DNA from: JBBIQS01 sp037442205
GTDB taxonomy: Bacteria; Myxococcota; Myxococcia; Myxococcales; UBA5297
NCBI GenBank assembly: GCA_037442205.1
Contig: JBBIQS010000017.1
Location: 1 to 64,000 of the forward strand
Direction of reading: 5' to 3'
DNA: 64,000 nucleotides
Positions 51,024 to 59,144 of the stretch are shown here, in pieces; positions within the stretch are counted from its first letter, which is position 1; each line of letters begins with the position of its first letter. The translations under genes were made by a program, and so were the position numbers. The notes below the pieces were generated by a model. The model ran no database searches. It was given only the letters and a program-made list of their open reading frames with translations, and was not told where the DNA came from.

Positions 51024-52064
51024 ATGAATCGTTCCCTCCTCCTCCTCGTGGCGCTGCTGGCGGCGTCGGGCTGCAAGACTGCCGCGCCCATCCATCCCCT
51101 GGCCGCCGAGCACAACACCTACGGCGCCGCCTACCTGGAGCAGGGCGACCTCGACAAGGCCCAACAGCGCTTCGAGCTGGCCCTCGAGTACAACGACGAC
51201 TACCCCGACCCGCACAACAATCTGTGCCTGGTGTTCATCAAGCGCGGCCAGCTCGATCGGGCCAAGCAGGAGTGCGTCAGGGCCATCCGGCTGAACAACG
51301 ACTTCTCGCTGGCCTACAACAACCTGGGCTACATCTACCTGCAGGAGAAGTCGCTGGGGAAAGCCCACGACGCCTTCCGCAGCGCCCTGCGCATCAACCC
51401 CGGCTACATCGAGGCCCGCTACAACCTGTGCCTGGCCCTGACCGGCCTCAAGCGCCGCGAGGAGGCCCGGGTCTGCTACGACAAGGTGATCGAGGTCAAT
51501 CCCAACGTCGCCGACCCGTACAACAACCTCTGCGCGATGGACATCGACGACCAGGGCTACACCGACGCGATCCAGTACTGCAACAAGGCGGTGGAGCTCG
51601 CCCCCGACTTCGCCGGGGCCTACTTCAACCTGGGGCGCGCCTACCAGGGCGCCGGCAAGCACTGCGAGGCCCAGGAGGCCTACAAGCAGTGCATCGCCAT
51701 CCAGCAGAACAATGCCGAGTGCCTGAACAATCTGGCCAGCGCCCACCGCCACTGCGCCCTGGTCAGCCCCGACCTCAAGGAGATGAAGGAAGAGGCGGCC
51801 AACGACAACTCGGCAGCCAGCAACTACAAGCTCGGCCTGGCGGAGAAGGAGAAGGGGCTGATCCCCGAGGCCGAGCGGCGCTTCAAGAAGTGCCTCAAGC
51901 TCGACGGGCGCTTCGGCCTGTGCCACTGCCAGCTGGCGGAGATCAAGCACAAGGACGCCCTGGAAGACGAGGCCCGCTCCTACTGCCGCAAGTGCGTTAC
52001 CTACACCTCTCCCGAACAGTCGAGCGACGAGCGCGACCTGTGCGAGAAGATCCTCAAGAACTGA
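51024..52064 (+). CDS. TPR lipoprotein (Tgl/PilF-like)
   Basis: A 346-residue lipoprotein: leader ending AASGC (Cys17), then about seven tetratricopeptide repeats (AYLEQGDLDKAQQRFELAL, AYNNLGYIYLQEKSLGKAHDAFRSAL, AYFNLGRAYQGAGKHCEAQEAYKQCI). The layout resembles myxobacterial Tgl and PilF pilotins, which help assemble the type IV pilus secretin, but many TPR lipoproteins look alike and no pilus genes are nearby. The second half is rich in Cys. An FHA gene follows after 12 bp, so the two are cotranscribed. Confidence 0.82.
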   Translation: MNRSLLLLVALLAASGCKTAAPIHPLAAEHNTYGAAYLEQGDLDKAQQRFELALEYNDDYPDPHNNLCLVFIKRGQLDRAKQECVRAIRLNNDFSLAYNNLGYIYLQEKSLGKAHDAFRSALRINPGYIEARYNLCLALTGLKRREEARVCYDKVIEVNPNVADPYNNLCAMDIDDQGYTDAIQYCNKAVELAPDFAGAYFNLGRAYQGAGKHCEAQEAYKQCIAIQQNNAECLNNLASAHRHCALVSPDLKEMKEEAANDNSAASNYKLGLAEKEKGLIPEAERRFKKCLKLDGRFGLCHCQLAEIKHKDALEDEARSYCRKCVTYTSPEQSSDERDLCEKILKN

Positions 52065-52076
52065 CGCTCCGCCCTC

Positions 52077-53147
52077 ATGCCCCTTCGCTTCACCATCAAG
52101 TCCAAGGCCGAGACCGGCGAGAAGCCTCCTGAGCAGGTGGTCCTCGACGGCGAGGTTCTGACCGTCGGCCGCGACAAGGTCTGCAACCTGGTGCTGGCCG
52201 ACCCGGTCGTCTCGCGCAAGCACGTGCAGCTCACTCGCGAAGGGGCGCTCTACTTCCTCGAGGACCTGGGCAGCTCCTTCGGCACCCGCGTCAACGGCGC
52301 CCAGCTGCCCGCGGGCGAGAAGCGGCTGCTCAAGAACGGCGACGTGATCGCCGTCGGCCCCTATGACCTGACCTTCGACCGGCTGGCGGCCCCGGCGCCC
52401 TCGGACTCGGTGGCCGCCGAGCACAAGACCCAGTTCCTGGCCAAGAACCTGGTCAAGGACGCCTTGCGCGGGCTGTCCGGCGGCAACCCTCCCTACCTGC
52501 GGGTGATGAACGGCCCGCTCGAGGGCAAGAAGGTCGAGATCCTCGAGGCCCAGGAGATCTTCGTCGGCCGCGAGGAAGGGGTGGAGATCCGGCTGGAGAA
52601 CGACGACCTGGTCTCCCGCCGCCACGTCAAGGTGCGCCGCGACTGGAGCGGCATCCACCTCGAGGACTTGCAGAGTCGCAACGGCGTCCGGGTCAACAAG
52701 AAGAAGGTCAACGGCAGCCAGCCGCTCAAGGACCGCGACGAAATCGAGATCGGCAATACCCGGCTGCTGTTCCTCGATCCCAACGAGGTGCGCGAGGCGC
52801 CGGTGGTCCCGAGCGCACCGCCCAGGGTCGAGGCGCCCAAGCCAGCCCCGCCGCCTCCCGCCCCGCCCAAGCGCGAGGAGCCTGCGCCGGTCGCCGCCAA
52901 GCCGCCGCCGCCCGCCCCGGCGCCCCCGGCCCCGGAGCCAGAGCCGGAGAGTGAGCCCGAACCCGAGCCCGATCCGGAGCCGGAGGAGCACGAACACACC
53001 ACCGCCGATCCGCCGCCGGCCGCCGCGCACGAGGATCCGCCCGTGGACGAGGTGCCGGCTTGGAAGAAGCTGATGCCCATCGTGGTGGTCGCCGCGGTGG
53101 CGCTGGGCGCCCTGGGCCTGTTGGCGGCGGTCTTCTTCGCCGTCTGA
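52077..53147 (+). CDS. Tail-anchored protein with two FHA domains
   Basis: A 356-residue protein. FHA domain 1 (about 25-95: LTVGRDKVCNLVLADPVVSRKH, DLGSSFGTRVNG) and FHA domain 2 (about 155-232: IFVGREEGVEIRL, LVSRRHVKV, QSRNGVRVNKKKVNG) each have the R...SR.H...N signature for phosphothreonine binding. A Pro/Glu-rich linker (about 235-325) leads to one C-terminal membrane helix (about 334-354). The FHA domains therefore face the cytoplasm, suitable for docking a Ser/Thr-phosphorylated protein at the inner membrane. Cotranscribed with the TPR lipoprotein. Confidence 0.9.
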   Translation: MPLRFTIKSKAETGEKPPEQVVLDGEVLTVGRDKVCNLVLADPVVSRKHVQLTREGALYFLEDLGSSFGTRVNGAQLPAGEKRLLKNGDVIAVGPYDLTFDRLAAPAPSDSVAAEHKTQFLAKNLVKDALRGLSGGNPPYLRVMNGPLEGKKVEILEAQEIFVGREEGVEIRLENDDLVSRRHVKVRRDWSGIHLEDLQSRNGVRVNKKKVNGSQPLKDRDEIEIGNTRLLFLDPNEVREAPVVPSAPPRVEAPKPAPPPPAPPKREEPAPVAAKPPPPAPAPPAPEPEPESEPEPEPDPEPEEHEHTTADPPPAAAHEDPPVDEVPAWKKLMPIVVVAAVALGALGLLAAVFFAV

Positions 53148-53205
53148 CAGCGAGCGCTCGGAGAGCGGCCTCCCATCCAGACGCTGGATTGGCAGGCAGC
53201 GGCCA

Positions 53206-53234
53206 TTGTGGCCTGCGCCGCCGATTCGTAGCTT
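53206..53234 (+). promoter_or_regulatory. Candidate promoter of the HtrA protease gene
   Basis: TTGTGG (53206-53211) and TAGCTT (53229-53234), spaced 17 bp. The -10 is identical to that of the rph promoter. Start near 53241 would leave a short leader with GGGGGAAG as ribosome site. The -35 matches only half of the consensus. Confidence 0.35.
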
Positions 53235-53253
53235 CCTCCAGGGGGAAGCGGAC

Positions 53254-54645
53254 ATGGCGCTGGCTCGGTCCTTGGGAGTGGCGCTGCTCTTGATCTCCGG
53301 AGCGGCGGCGGCGGTCCCGCTGTGGCAGGAGGGCGTGCCGGCCTCGGTGCCCAAGTCGGCGACCTTGCCCGACTTCACCAAGATCGCCCAGAAGTCGAGC
53401 CTGGCGGTGGTGGCCATCTCCACGCTTCAGGACGCCGAAGACGCCGGCAACCCGATCAAGAACCTGCTCGACCCGCATCACTCCGAGCAGCAGAAGGGCC
53501 TGGGGGCCGGGTTCTTCATCCACCCCGACGGCTACCTGATCACCAACTCCCACGTGGTCGAGGGCGCCACCGAGATGAAGGTGGCGGTGATCAAGAAGAA
53601 CGGGCGCACCCGCGACTACCAGGCGCGGATCGTCGGGGTCGATGCCGGCACCGACGTGGCGCTGCTCAAGGTCGACGGCGGCGACGAGACCTTCCCCACC
53701 TTGCCCCTGGGCGACTCCGACCAGCTGGGCCTGGCCGACTGGGTGGCGGCCATCGGCAACCCCTACGGCCTGTCCCACAGCATCACCGTGGGAGTGGTCA
53801 GCTTCAAGGGGCGCACCGACGTGGTCCCAGCCGGCCGCGACGGCTACTACGACTACATCCAGACCGACGCCTCGATTAACCCCGGCAACAGCGGCGGCCC
53901 GGTGATCAACGTCCGCGGCGAGGTGGTGGGCATCGCCAACGCCGTCAACGCGGTGGGCCAGGGCATCGGCTTCGCCATCCCGATCAACATGGCCAAGGCG
54001 GTGCTGATGCCGCTGCTCAAGGATGGGCGGGTGCACCGCAGCTGGCTGGGGATCACCGTCGAGGACCTGCCTTCCGACGCCGCCAAGGAGCTGGGGATGC
54101 AGCCGGACGCCGACGGGGTGCTGGTCTCGGAGGTGGTCGAGGGCGGACCGGGGGCCAAGGCCGGGCTCAAGCCGGGAGACATCATCACCGCCATGGACGG
54201 GGTGACCCTCGACGACGCCCAGCGGATGCGCTGGCTGGCGGCCTCCACCGGGGTGGGCAAGCAGGTAGCGCTGGGAGTGCTGCGCGGCGGCAAGGAGGAG
54301 CAGCTGAGCGCCGAGCTGGGGGCCATGCCCGACGCCGAGCCGGCCACCGCCATCGCCCAGCCGACCGAGGTCGGGCTCCTGGTGCGGGAGGTGGACGTGC
54401 CCACCGCGCGCTCGGCGGGGCTGGCGCTGCCGATGGGGGCGGCGGTGCGCGAGGTGCGGCCCGGCTCCGCGGCCGAGCAGGCGGGGATGCGCAAGGGGGA
54501 CGTGATCCTCAAGGTGGACGACTCGAACATCACCACCGCCGAGAGGGTGTCCAAGGCGCTCTCCCACCTGCAGGGGGGCGGGGTGGCCCGGCTGGTGGTG
54601 CGCCGGGGCCAGGAGACCGTGTTCGTCGGGCTGCGCAAGCCATGA
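53254..54645 (+). CDS. HtrA/DegP-family periplasmic serine protease
   Basis: A 463-residue exported protease/chaperone. ATG at 53254 chosen for GGGGGAAG and the signal peptide (ending AAA). A trypsin-like domain (about 40-255) carries the full triad His100 (NSHVVEG), Asp134 (TDVALLK) and Ser213 (NPGNSGGPV). Two PDZ domains follow (about 262-355 and 385-460: GPGAKAGLKPGDII, GSAAEQAGMRKGDVILKVDD). It degrades misfolded envelope proteins. It lies downstream of the FHA gene but with its own promoter candidate. Confidence 0.95.
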   Translation: MALARSLGVALLLISGAAAAVPLWQEGVPASVPKSATLPDFTKIAQKSSLAVVAISTLQDAEDAGNPIKNLLDPHHSEQQKGLGAGFFIHPDGYLITNSHVVEGATEMKVAVIKKNGRTRDYQARIVGVDAGTDVALLKVDGGDETFPTLPLGDSDQLGLADWVAAIGNPYGLSHSITVGVVSFKGRTDVVPAGRDGYYDYIQTDASINPGNSGGPVINVRGEVVGIANAVNAVGQGIGFAIPINMAKAVLMPLLKDGRVHRSWLGITVEDLPSDAAKELGMQPDADGVLVSEVVEGGPGAKAGLKPGDIITAMDGVTLDDAQRMRWLAASTGVGKQVALGVLRGGKEEQLSAELGAMPDAEPATAIAQPTEVGLLVREVDVPTARSAGLALPMGAAVREVRPGSAAEQAGMRKGDVILKVDDSNITTAERVSKALSHLQGGGVARLVVRRGQETVFVGLRKP

Positions 54646-54767
54646 AAGCGAGGGGAAAGCGGGAATTCCTCTTGCGGGCAGTGCCTTCGATCGGATATCA
54701 ACCGCGTTTCCAAAAGTGGACCGCCGTGCGCTAACTGAGGCGTTCGGCCGATCGAAGGAGAAGTACC

Positions 54768-55067
54768 GTGGCTGAGACCGCCAAGAAGCACCAGGGCTCG
54801 AAGGCGAAGAAGTGGAAGCGCGCGCCGCGCGGTGGCGGGAAGAAGACCTGCCAGGTGAAGGACTGCAAGCGGCCCTACCGCGCCAAGGGCTACTGCTTCT
54901 TCCACTACGCCAAGTGGCGCGTCGGCGAGCTGCCGCACGCTCGCTACGACCGGTGCAACACCGAGAAGTGCACCAAGAAGCAGTTCAAGGCCGGGCTGTG
55001 CCAGACGCACTACAACGAGTCGATCGGCAAGAAGCCGGAAGCGGCTCCCGCTGCTCCGGCGGCCTAG
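54768..55067 (+). CDS. Small basic protein with two Cys/His zinc-finger-like modules
   Basis: A 99-residue protein, GTG start with AAGGAG 8 bases upstream. The N-terminal 28 residues are Lys/Arg-rich. Two tandem modules follow: CQVKDC...KGYCFFHYAKWR (about 29-51) and CNTEKC...AGLCQTHY (about 63-85), each with pattern C-x4-C-xn-G-x-C-x2-H-Y. The C-terminus is Ala/Pro-rich. Such Cys3-His modules probably bind zinc, and the basic tail suggests nucleic-acid binding. Similar proteins occur in myxobacteria under non-informative names; function unknown. Confidence 0.8.
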   Translation: MAETAKKHQGSKAKKWKRAPRGGGKKTCQVKDCKRPYRAKGYCFFHYAKWRVGELPHARYDRCNTEKCTKKQFKAGLCQTHYNESIGKKPEAAPAAPAA

Positions 55068-55095
55068 CCTAAGGTCGGATTCGCTCTCGACTTTC

Positions 55096-55135
55096 CGAGC
55101 GCCGCGGGGCCCTTCGACGGCCCTGGCGGCGCTCG
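55096..55135 (+). terminator. Hairpin between convergent genes (bidirectional terminator candidate)
   Basis: Outer 9-10 bp stem (about 55096-55105 with 55126-55135) and inner 5-bp stem (GGGCC/GGCCC) around a 7-base loop, with one bulged G. It lies between the ends of the Cys/His protein gene and the convergent methyltransferase gene. The plus strand continues with GTGTATTTG. Confidence 0.55.
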
Positions 55136-55189
55136 TGTATTTGCCGCTCGGCGGCCCGCCGTCGCCGGCGGCCGCTCTCCGGGCCCGGC

Positions 55190-55915
55190 TCAGCCCTTCC
55201 TGTCCATCTGCCGCTGCAGGTGCTTGAAGGCGTTGAGCAGCAGCTCCGCCTCGCGCTGGGTGGGGTTGGCCCGCTCCAGGAGCCGCTTGAGCTCGGAGAG
55301 GATCTCGTCCGGGTTCTGCAGGTTGAGGAAGTCGGCGGTCAGCAGCGCCTCGCGCATGCGGGTCCACAGCGCCTGCAGCGTGGCCACCTGGGCCGGCGGC
55401 GGGGCGTCCTCGGGCGGCAGCTTGGGCGCCAGCGAGGCCTCGTAGAGGGCGTGGCCGACCAGCATCACCGACTGGGCCAGGTTGATCGACGACTTCTCCG
55501 GCGCGGTGGGGATGTTGACCACCAACTGGCAGTGGTCGAGCTCCTTGTCGGAGAGCCCGCGCTGCTCGTTGCCGAAGACCAGCACCACCTCGCCGCCCTG
55601 GTCGGTCTCGCGGCTGGCGCGCTGGACGAACTCGCGCAGCCACATCGACGGGCGCTTGGCGGGGATGCGCGAGGTGGTGCCGGCGACCAGCGTGCCGTGG
55701 GAGACGGCGCTGGCCAGGTCGGGGACGAGCTGGACTTTCTCCAGCAGGTCGTCGGCGTCGGTGGCCATGACCCGGGCGCGCTCGAAGTCGCGGGTGACCG
55801 GGTCGGAGAGGATCAGCCGGGCCAGCCCGCTGTTCTTCATCGCCCGCAGCGCCGACCCCAGGTTGTCGGGGTGGCGCACCTTGTCCAGCACCAGGGTGAC
55901 GCGGCTCAGGTCCAT
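55190..55915 (-). CDS. SpoU/TrmH-family RNA 2'-O-methyltransferase (TrmJ-like)
   Basis: A 241-residue SPOUT methyltransferase that uses S-adenosylmethionine to methylate a ribose 2'-OH in tRNA or rRNA. Motif 1 is DNLGSALRAMKNSG, motif 2 VLVFGNEQRGLS, motif 3 SSINLAQSVMLVGHALYE, forming the trefoil knot. The C-terminal helical extension (about 175-241) and length match TrmJ-type enzymes that modify position 32 of tRNA; the exact target is not deducible. Confidence 0.9.
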   Translation of the reverse strand: MDLSRVTLVLDKVRHPDNLGSALRAMKNSGLARLILSDPVTRDFERARVMATDADDLLEKVQLVPDLASAVSHGTLVAGTTSRIPAKRPSMWLREFVQRASRETDQGGEVVLVFGNEQRGLSDKELDHCQLVVNIPTAPEKSSINLAQSVMLVGHALYEASLAPKLPPEDAPPPAQVATLQALWTRMREALLTADFLNLQNPDEILSELKRLLERANPTQREAELLLNAFKHLQRQMDRKG

Positions 55916-56081
55916 GCGCTCGAGGGCCCCACAGCTTTTGAGGGGGCGCGGAGTCTACACCGCCAACCCCCTGAATCGACCGGCGAATTGTCGGGAGGCG
56001 GAACCGGCGGGCGAGGGAGCGGTCTAACGACCCGGATCGGATGTGGATGGGGCCGCCGGCCCCGCGTATCATGGAGGGGTC

Positions 56082-56765
56082 ATGGCGCACCGCTCATGGA
56101 CTTGGCGAGGGGGCAGCGGGCTGGTCGCCGCGCTGCTGTTGCTCTCGTGCGGGCCGGGGGCGCTCTCGCCGGCGGACGCGGCCATCCAGGACGTGCTGGT
56201 CTCCTCCTCCGATTACCTTGAGCTGACGCCGCCTGCGCGCCGGGCCCAGCTCTTCGCCGAGCTGGGAGCGCAGGCCGACTCCCAGGCGCGTGAGCAGGCG
56301 ATCGACAGCCCGGCTCTCGTGGCGCTGGAGCGCCAGGGAAACCTCATCGCGGTGCCGCTGCCGGCGGCAGGGCAGCTGCTCGACGGCGGTCAGGCGAGCG
56401 TCGACGTCGAGACTTCATCCGACCCCTGGCCGATCGATCCCCGCGAGAGCCTGGGCGGCCAGAGCGAGCGCGAGCGCGCGCTGGCGGTCGGCTCGGCGCT
56501 GGCGGCCCTCCTCGGCGCCGATGGGCAGGTGGTCATCCAGCGCGCCGCCGGCGCTCCCTACGCCGCCGCGCTGCTTCTCGGAGAGCTTCGGCTCAATCCG
56601 GCGCTGCTCTACCTGGCCTCGGCCGCCGCCCCGGAGCCGAAGCCACGGCCGCTGGCCTCGCCCTCCGACGCCGGCGTCTCTTGCGCCAGCGCCTCTGGAG
56701 CTGCTTTCGCCTGGCTGATCCCGCTGCTCGCATGGCCGCTCCGCAGGCGAGCGATCGGGGCTTAG
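56082..56765 (+). CDS. Exported protein with lipobox-like leader and MYXO-CTERM-like end
   Basis: A 227-residue protein. ATG at 56082 with GGAGGGG 3 bases upstream. The leader ends LLSC (Cys23). The middle is helical and Ala/Leu/Gln-rich (about 45-190). The C-terminus has a lone Cys (GVSCAS), a hydrophobic stretch (FAWLIPLLAWPL) and RRR, similar to the Cys-helix-Arg pattern of myxosortase substrates but with one Cys. Carrying both signals would be odd: one of them is perhaps not used. Function unknown. Confidence 0.65.
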   Translation: MAHRSWTWRGGSGLVAALLLLSCGPGALSPADAAIQDVLVSSSDYLELTPPARRAQLFAELGAQADSQAREQAIDSPALVALERQGNLIAVPLPAAGQLLDGGQASVDVETSSDPWPIDPRESLGGQSERERALAVGSALAALLGADGQVVIQRAAGAPYAAALLLGELRLNPALLYLASAAAPEPKPRPLASPSDAGVSCASASGAAFAWLIPLLAWPLRRRAIGA

Positions 56766-56826
56766 TCTCTCCCGGCCTCTGAGCAGGTTCGAGCCGTCCC
56801 TCGCTGCTCCCCAAGGCGGTGGCGCA

Positions 56827-57786
56827 ATGGATTCCTCCCTCTTCCGCAGCCAGCTCCTCTTCGCGCTGGGCGATTTCGACCTGCCGGCCCTGGGCGAACT
56901 GCACCGGGGCAAGGTGCGCGACAGCTTTCGCAAGGGCGATCGGCTGACCATCGTCACCACCGACCGGATCAGCGCCTTCGATCGGGTGCTGGGGACGGTC
57001 CCGTTCAAGGGCGAGATCCTCAATCGCACCGCCGCCTTCTGGTTCGAGAAGACGCGCTCGGTGGCCCCCAACCACCTGCTCGACGTCCCCGACCCCAACG
57101 CGATGGTGGTCCGGGCCTGCCGGCCGCTGCCGATGGAGTTGGTGGTCCGCGACTATCTGACCGGCAGCCTGTGGCGCGACTACCAGTCCGGCGCCGGGGC
57201 CAAGGCCTACGGGCTCGAGCTGCCCCAGGGGTTGGCCAAGGACCAGCGCTTCGAGACCCCGCTGATCACTCCGACCACCAAGGCCGAGCTGGGGGCCCAC
57301 GACGAGCCGATCAGCCTGGCGCGGCTGGTCTCAGAAGGGCTGGTGGAGAAGCGGCACCTGGAGCGGGCCTGCGAGATGGCGCTGGGGCTCTTCGCCGCCG
57401 GCCAGCAGTGGGCCCAGACCCGCGGGCTGATCCTGGTGGACACCAAGTACGAGTTCGGCCTCGCCGGCAACGAACTGCTGGTGATCGACGAGATCCACAC
57501 CATGGATTCGTCGCGCTATTGGGAGGCGGCCGAGTACCAGGCGCGCCTCGCCCGCGGCGCCGACCAGAGGATGCTCGACAAGGAGAACGTGCGGCAGTGG
57601 TTGATCCGCGAGCGCAACTTCTCCGGCCAGGGGCCGACGCCCTCGCTCCCCGACGAAGTTCGCGCCGACGTCGGCCGCATCTACGCCCAGGCTTTCGAGC
57701 GGATCACCGGCCAGAGGCTGCCGCTCCAGGTCGGCGACACCCGGGGGCGCATCGAGAAGAACCTGCGCGCCAAGGGCTACCTGTAG
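56827..57786 (+). CDS. purC: Phosphoribosylaminoimidazole-succinocarboxamide synthase (SAICAR synthetase)
   Basis: A 319-residue enzyme of purine synthesis joining CAIR and aspartate with ATP. Motifs: HRGKVRDSF (ATP loop), VTTDRISAFDRVLGTVPFKGEILN, ELVVRDYLTGSLWRDY, TPTTKAE, LVDTKYEFG, IDEIHTMDSSRYW and the DKENVRQWL segment. Length suits the long (about 300-residue) purC type. It faces purB across 7 bp. Confidence 0.97.
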   Translation: MDSSLFRSQLLFALGDFDLPALGELHRGKVRDSFRKGDRLTIVTTDRISAFDRVLGTVPFKGEILNRTAAFWFEKTRSVAPNHLLDVPDPNAMVVRACRPLPMELVVRDYLTGSLWRDYQSGAGAKAYGLELPQGLAKDQRFETPLITPTTKAELGAHDEPISLARLVSEGLVEKRHLERACEMALGLFAAGQQWAQTRGLILVDTKYEFGLAGNELLVIDEIHTMDSSRYWEAAEYQARLARGADQRMLDKENVRQWLIRERNFSGQGPTPSLPDEVRADVGRIYAQAFERITGQRLPLQVGDTRGRIEKNLRAKGYL

Positions 57787-57793
57787 CCGCCAC

Positions 57794-59113
57794 TCAGCCC
57801 TCCGCCGAGTGGGCGAAGACCCGGGCGAAGACCTCGTCCACGTGGGCCAGGTGCTTCTCGAGGTCGAAGCAGGCGCGGATCTCGTCGACGCTCATCGCCT
57901 TCAACAGCTCCTGGTCGGCGAGCAGCGCCTCGAGGAACGGCGTGCCTTCCTCATAGAAGCGCATCGCGTTGCGCTGGACGACGAGGTAGGCCTGCTGCCG
58001 GTCGAATCCCTTGCGCGTCAGGGCCAGCAGCACCGACTGCGAGTGCACCAGGCCGCCCAGGGACTCCAGGTTCTGCTTCATCCGCTCCGGGTAGACCCGA
58101 AGCTCGCCGACCAGGCGAGTGAAGCGGTCGAGCATGAAGTCCAGGGCGACGGTGGCGTCGGGGGCGATGATCCGCTCCACCGAGGAGTGGCTGATGTCGC
58201 GCTCGTGCCAGAGGGCGACGTTCTCCATCGCCGAGAGCGCGTGACCGCGCAGCAGCCGCGCCAGGCCAGTCAGGTTCTCGGAGAGCACCGGGTTGCGCTT
58301 GTGGGGCATCGCCGAGGAGCCTTTCTGGCCCTGGCCGAACGGCTCCTCGGCCTCGCGCACCTCAGTGCGCTGCAGGTGGCGGATCTCGGTGGCGAACTTC
58401 TCCAGGCTGCTGCCGATCAGGGCCAGCACCGTAAAGAATTCGGCGTGCCGATCGCGTTGGACGATCTGCGTCGAGGCCGGGGCCGGCTTGAGCCCGGCGC
58501 GCCGGCAGACGTGAGCCTCCACCGCCGGAGGGAGGTGGGCGAAGGTCCCCACTGCGCCGCTGATCTTCCCCACCGCGATCCGCTCGCGGGCCCGGGCCAG
58601 CCGGTCCACGTGCCGGCGCAGCTCGTCGTGCCAGACCGCCAGCTTCAGCCCGAAGGTGATCGGCTCGGCGTGGATGCCGTGCGAGCGGCCGATCATCGGA
58701 GTGCGCTTGTGCTCGAAGGCCCGGCGCTCGACCGCCTCCATGGCCAGCGCTAGATCCTTCAGGAGCAGGTCGCAGGCGGCGGTCAGCTGCATCGCCAGCG
58801 CGGTGTCGAGGACGTCCGAGCTGGTCATCCCCAGGTGCAGATGGCGGGCCGCGGGCCCGATTCGCTCCTCGAGGAAGGTGAGGAAGGCGATGACGTCGTG
58901 GCGGGTGGTCTGCTCGATCTCTTCGATGCGCGCGCAGTCGGCAGCGGAGAAGGAGGTGACCTTGGCGCCGCAGTCGGCCAGCGCCTCGGCGGGGGCCAGC
59001 CCCAGCTCGACCATCGCCTCCAACGCGTACAGCTCGACCTCCAGCCACCTCCGGTAGCGGGCCTCCGGCGACCAGAGGGCGCTCATCTCGGGCCGGCTGT
59101 AGCGCGCGATCAT
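57794..59113 (-). CDS. purB: Adenylosuccinate lyase
   Basis: A 439-residue tetrameric lyase that releases fumarate from SAICAR and from adenylosuccinate, i.e. the step after PurC and the last step to AMP. Family signs: MIARYSRPEM start, HHDVIAF-like RHDVIAFLTFLEE, LGMTSSDVLDTA, GRSHGIHAEPITFG (catalytic His) and the superfamily signature SSAMPHKRNPV. Ribosome site AAGGAG 7 bases before the ATG. It is convergent with purC and therefore transcribed independently. Confidence 0.97.
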   Translation of the reverse strand: MIARYSRPEMSALWSPEARYRRWLEVELYALEAMVELGLAPAEALADCGAKVTSFSAADCARIEEIEQTTRHDVIAFLTFLEERIGPAARHLHLGMTSSDVLDTALAMQLTAACDLLLKDLALAMEAVERRAFEHKRTPMIGRSHGIHAEPITFGLKLAVWHDELRRHVDRLARARERIAVGKISGAVGTFAHLPPAVEAHVCRRAGLKPAPASTQIVQRDRHAEFFTVLALIGSSLEKFATEIRHLQRTEVREAEEPFGQGQKGSSAMPHKRNPVLSENLTGLARLLRGHALSAMENVALWHERDISHSSVERIIAPDATVALDFMLDRFTRLVGELRVYPERMKQNLESLGGLVHSQSVLLALTRKGFDRQQAYLVVQRNAMRFYEEGTPFLEALLADQELLKAMSVDEIRACFDLEKHLAHVDEVFARVFAHSAEG

Positions 59114-59144
59114 CGGAAAGCTCCTTGGCGAGGAGGGATGTCGG

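Noticed and set aside
51024..53147. Part of a type IV pilus assembly cluster because of the Tgl/PilF-like TPR lipoprotein
   Set aside because: No pil genes (secretin, ATPase, pilin) in the window; TPR lipoproteins with this layout are widespread.
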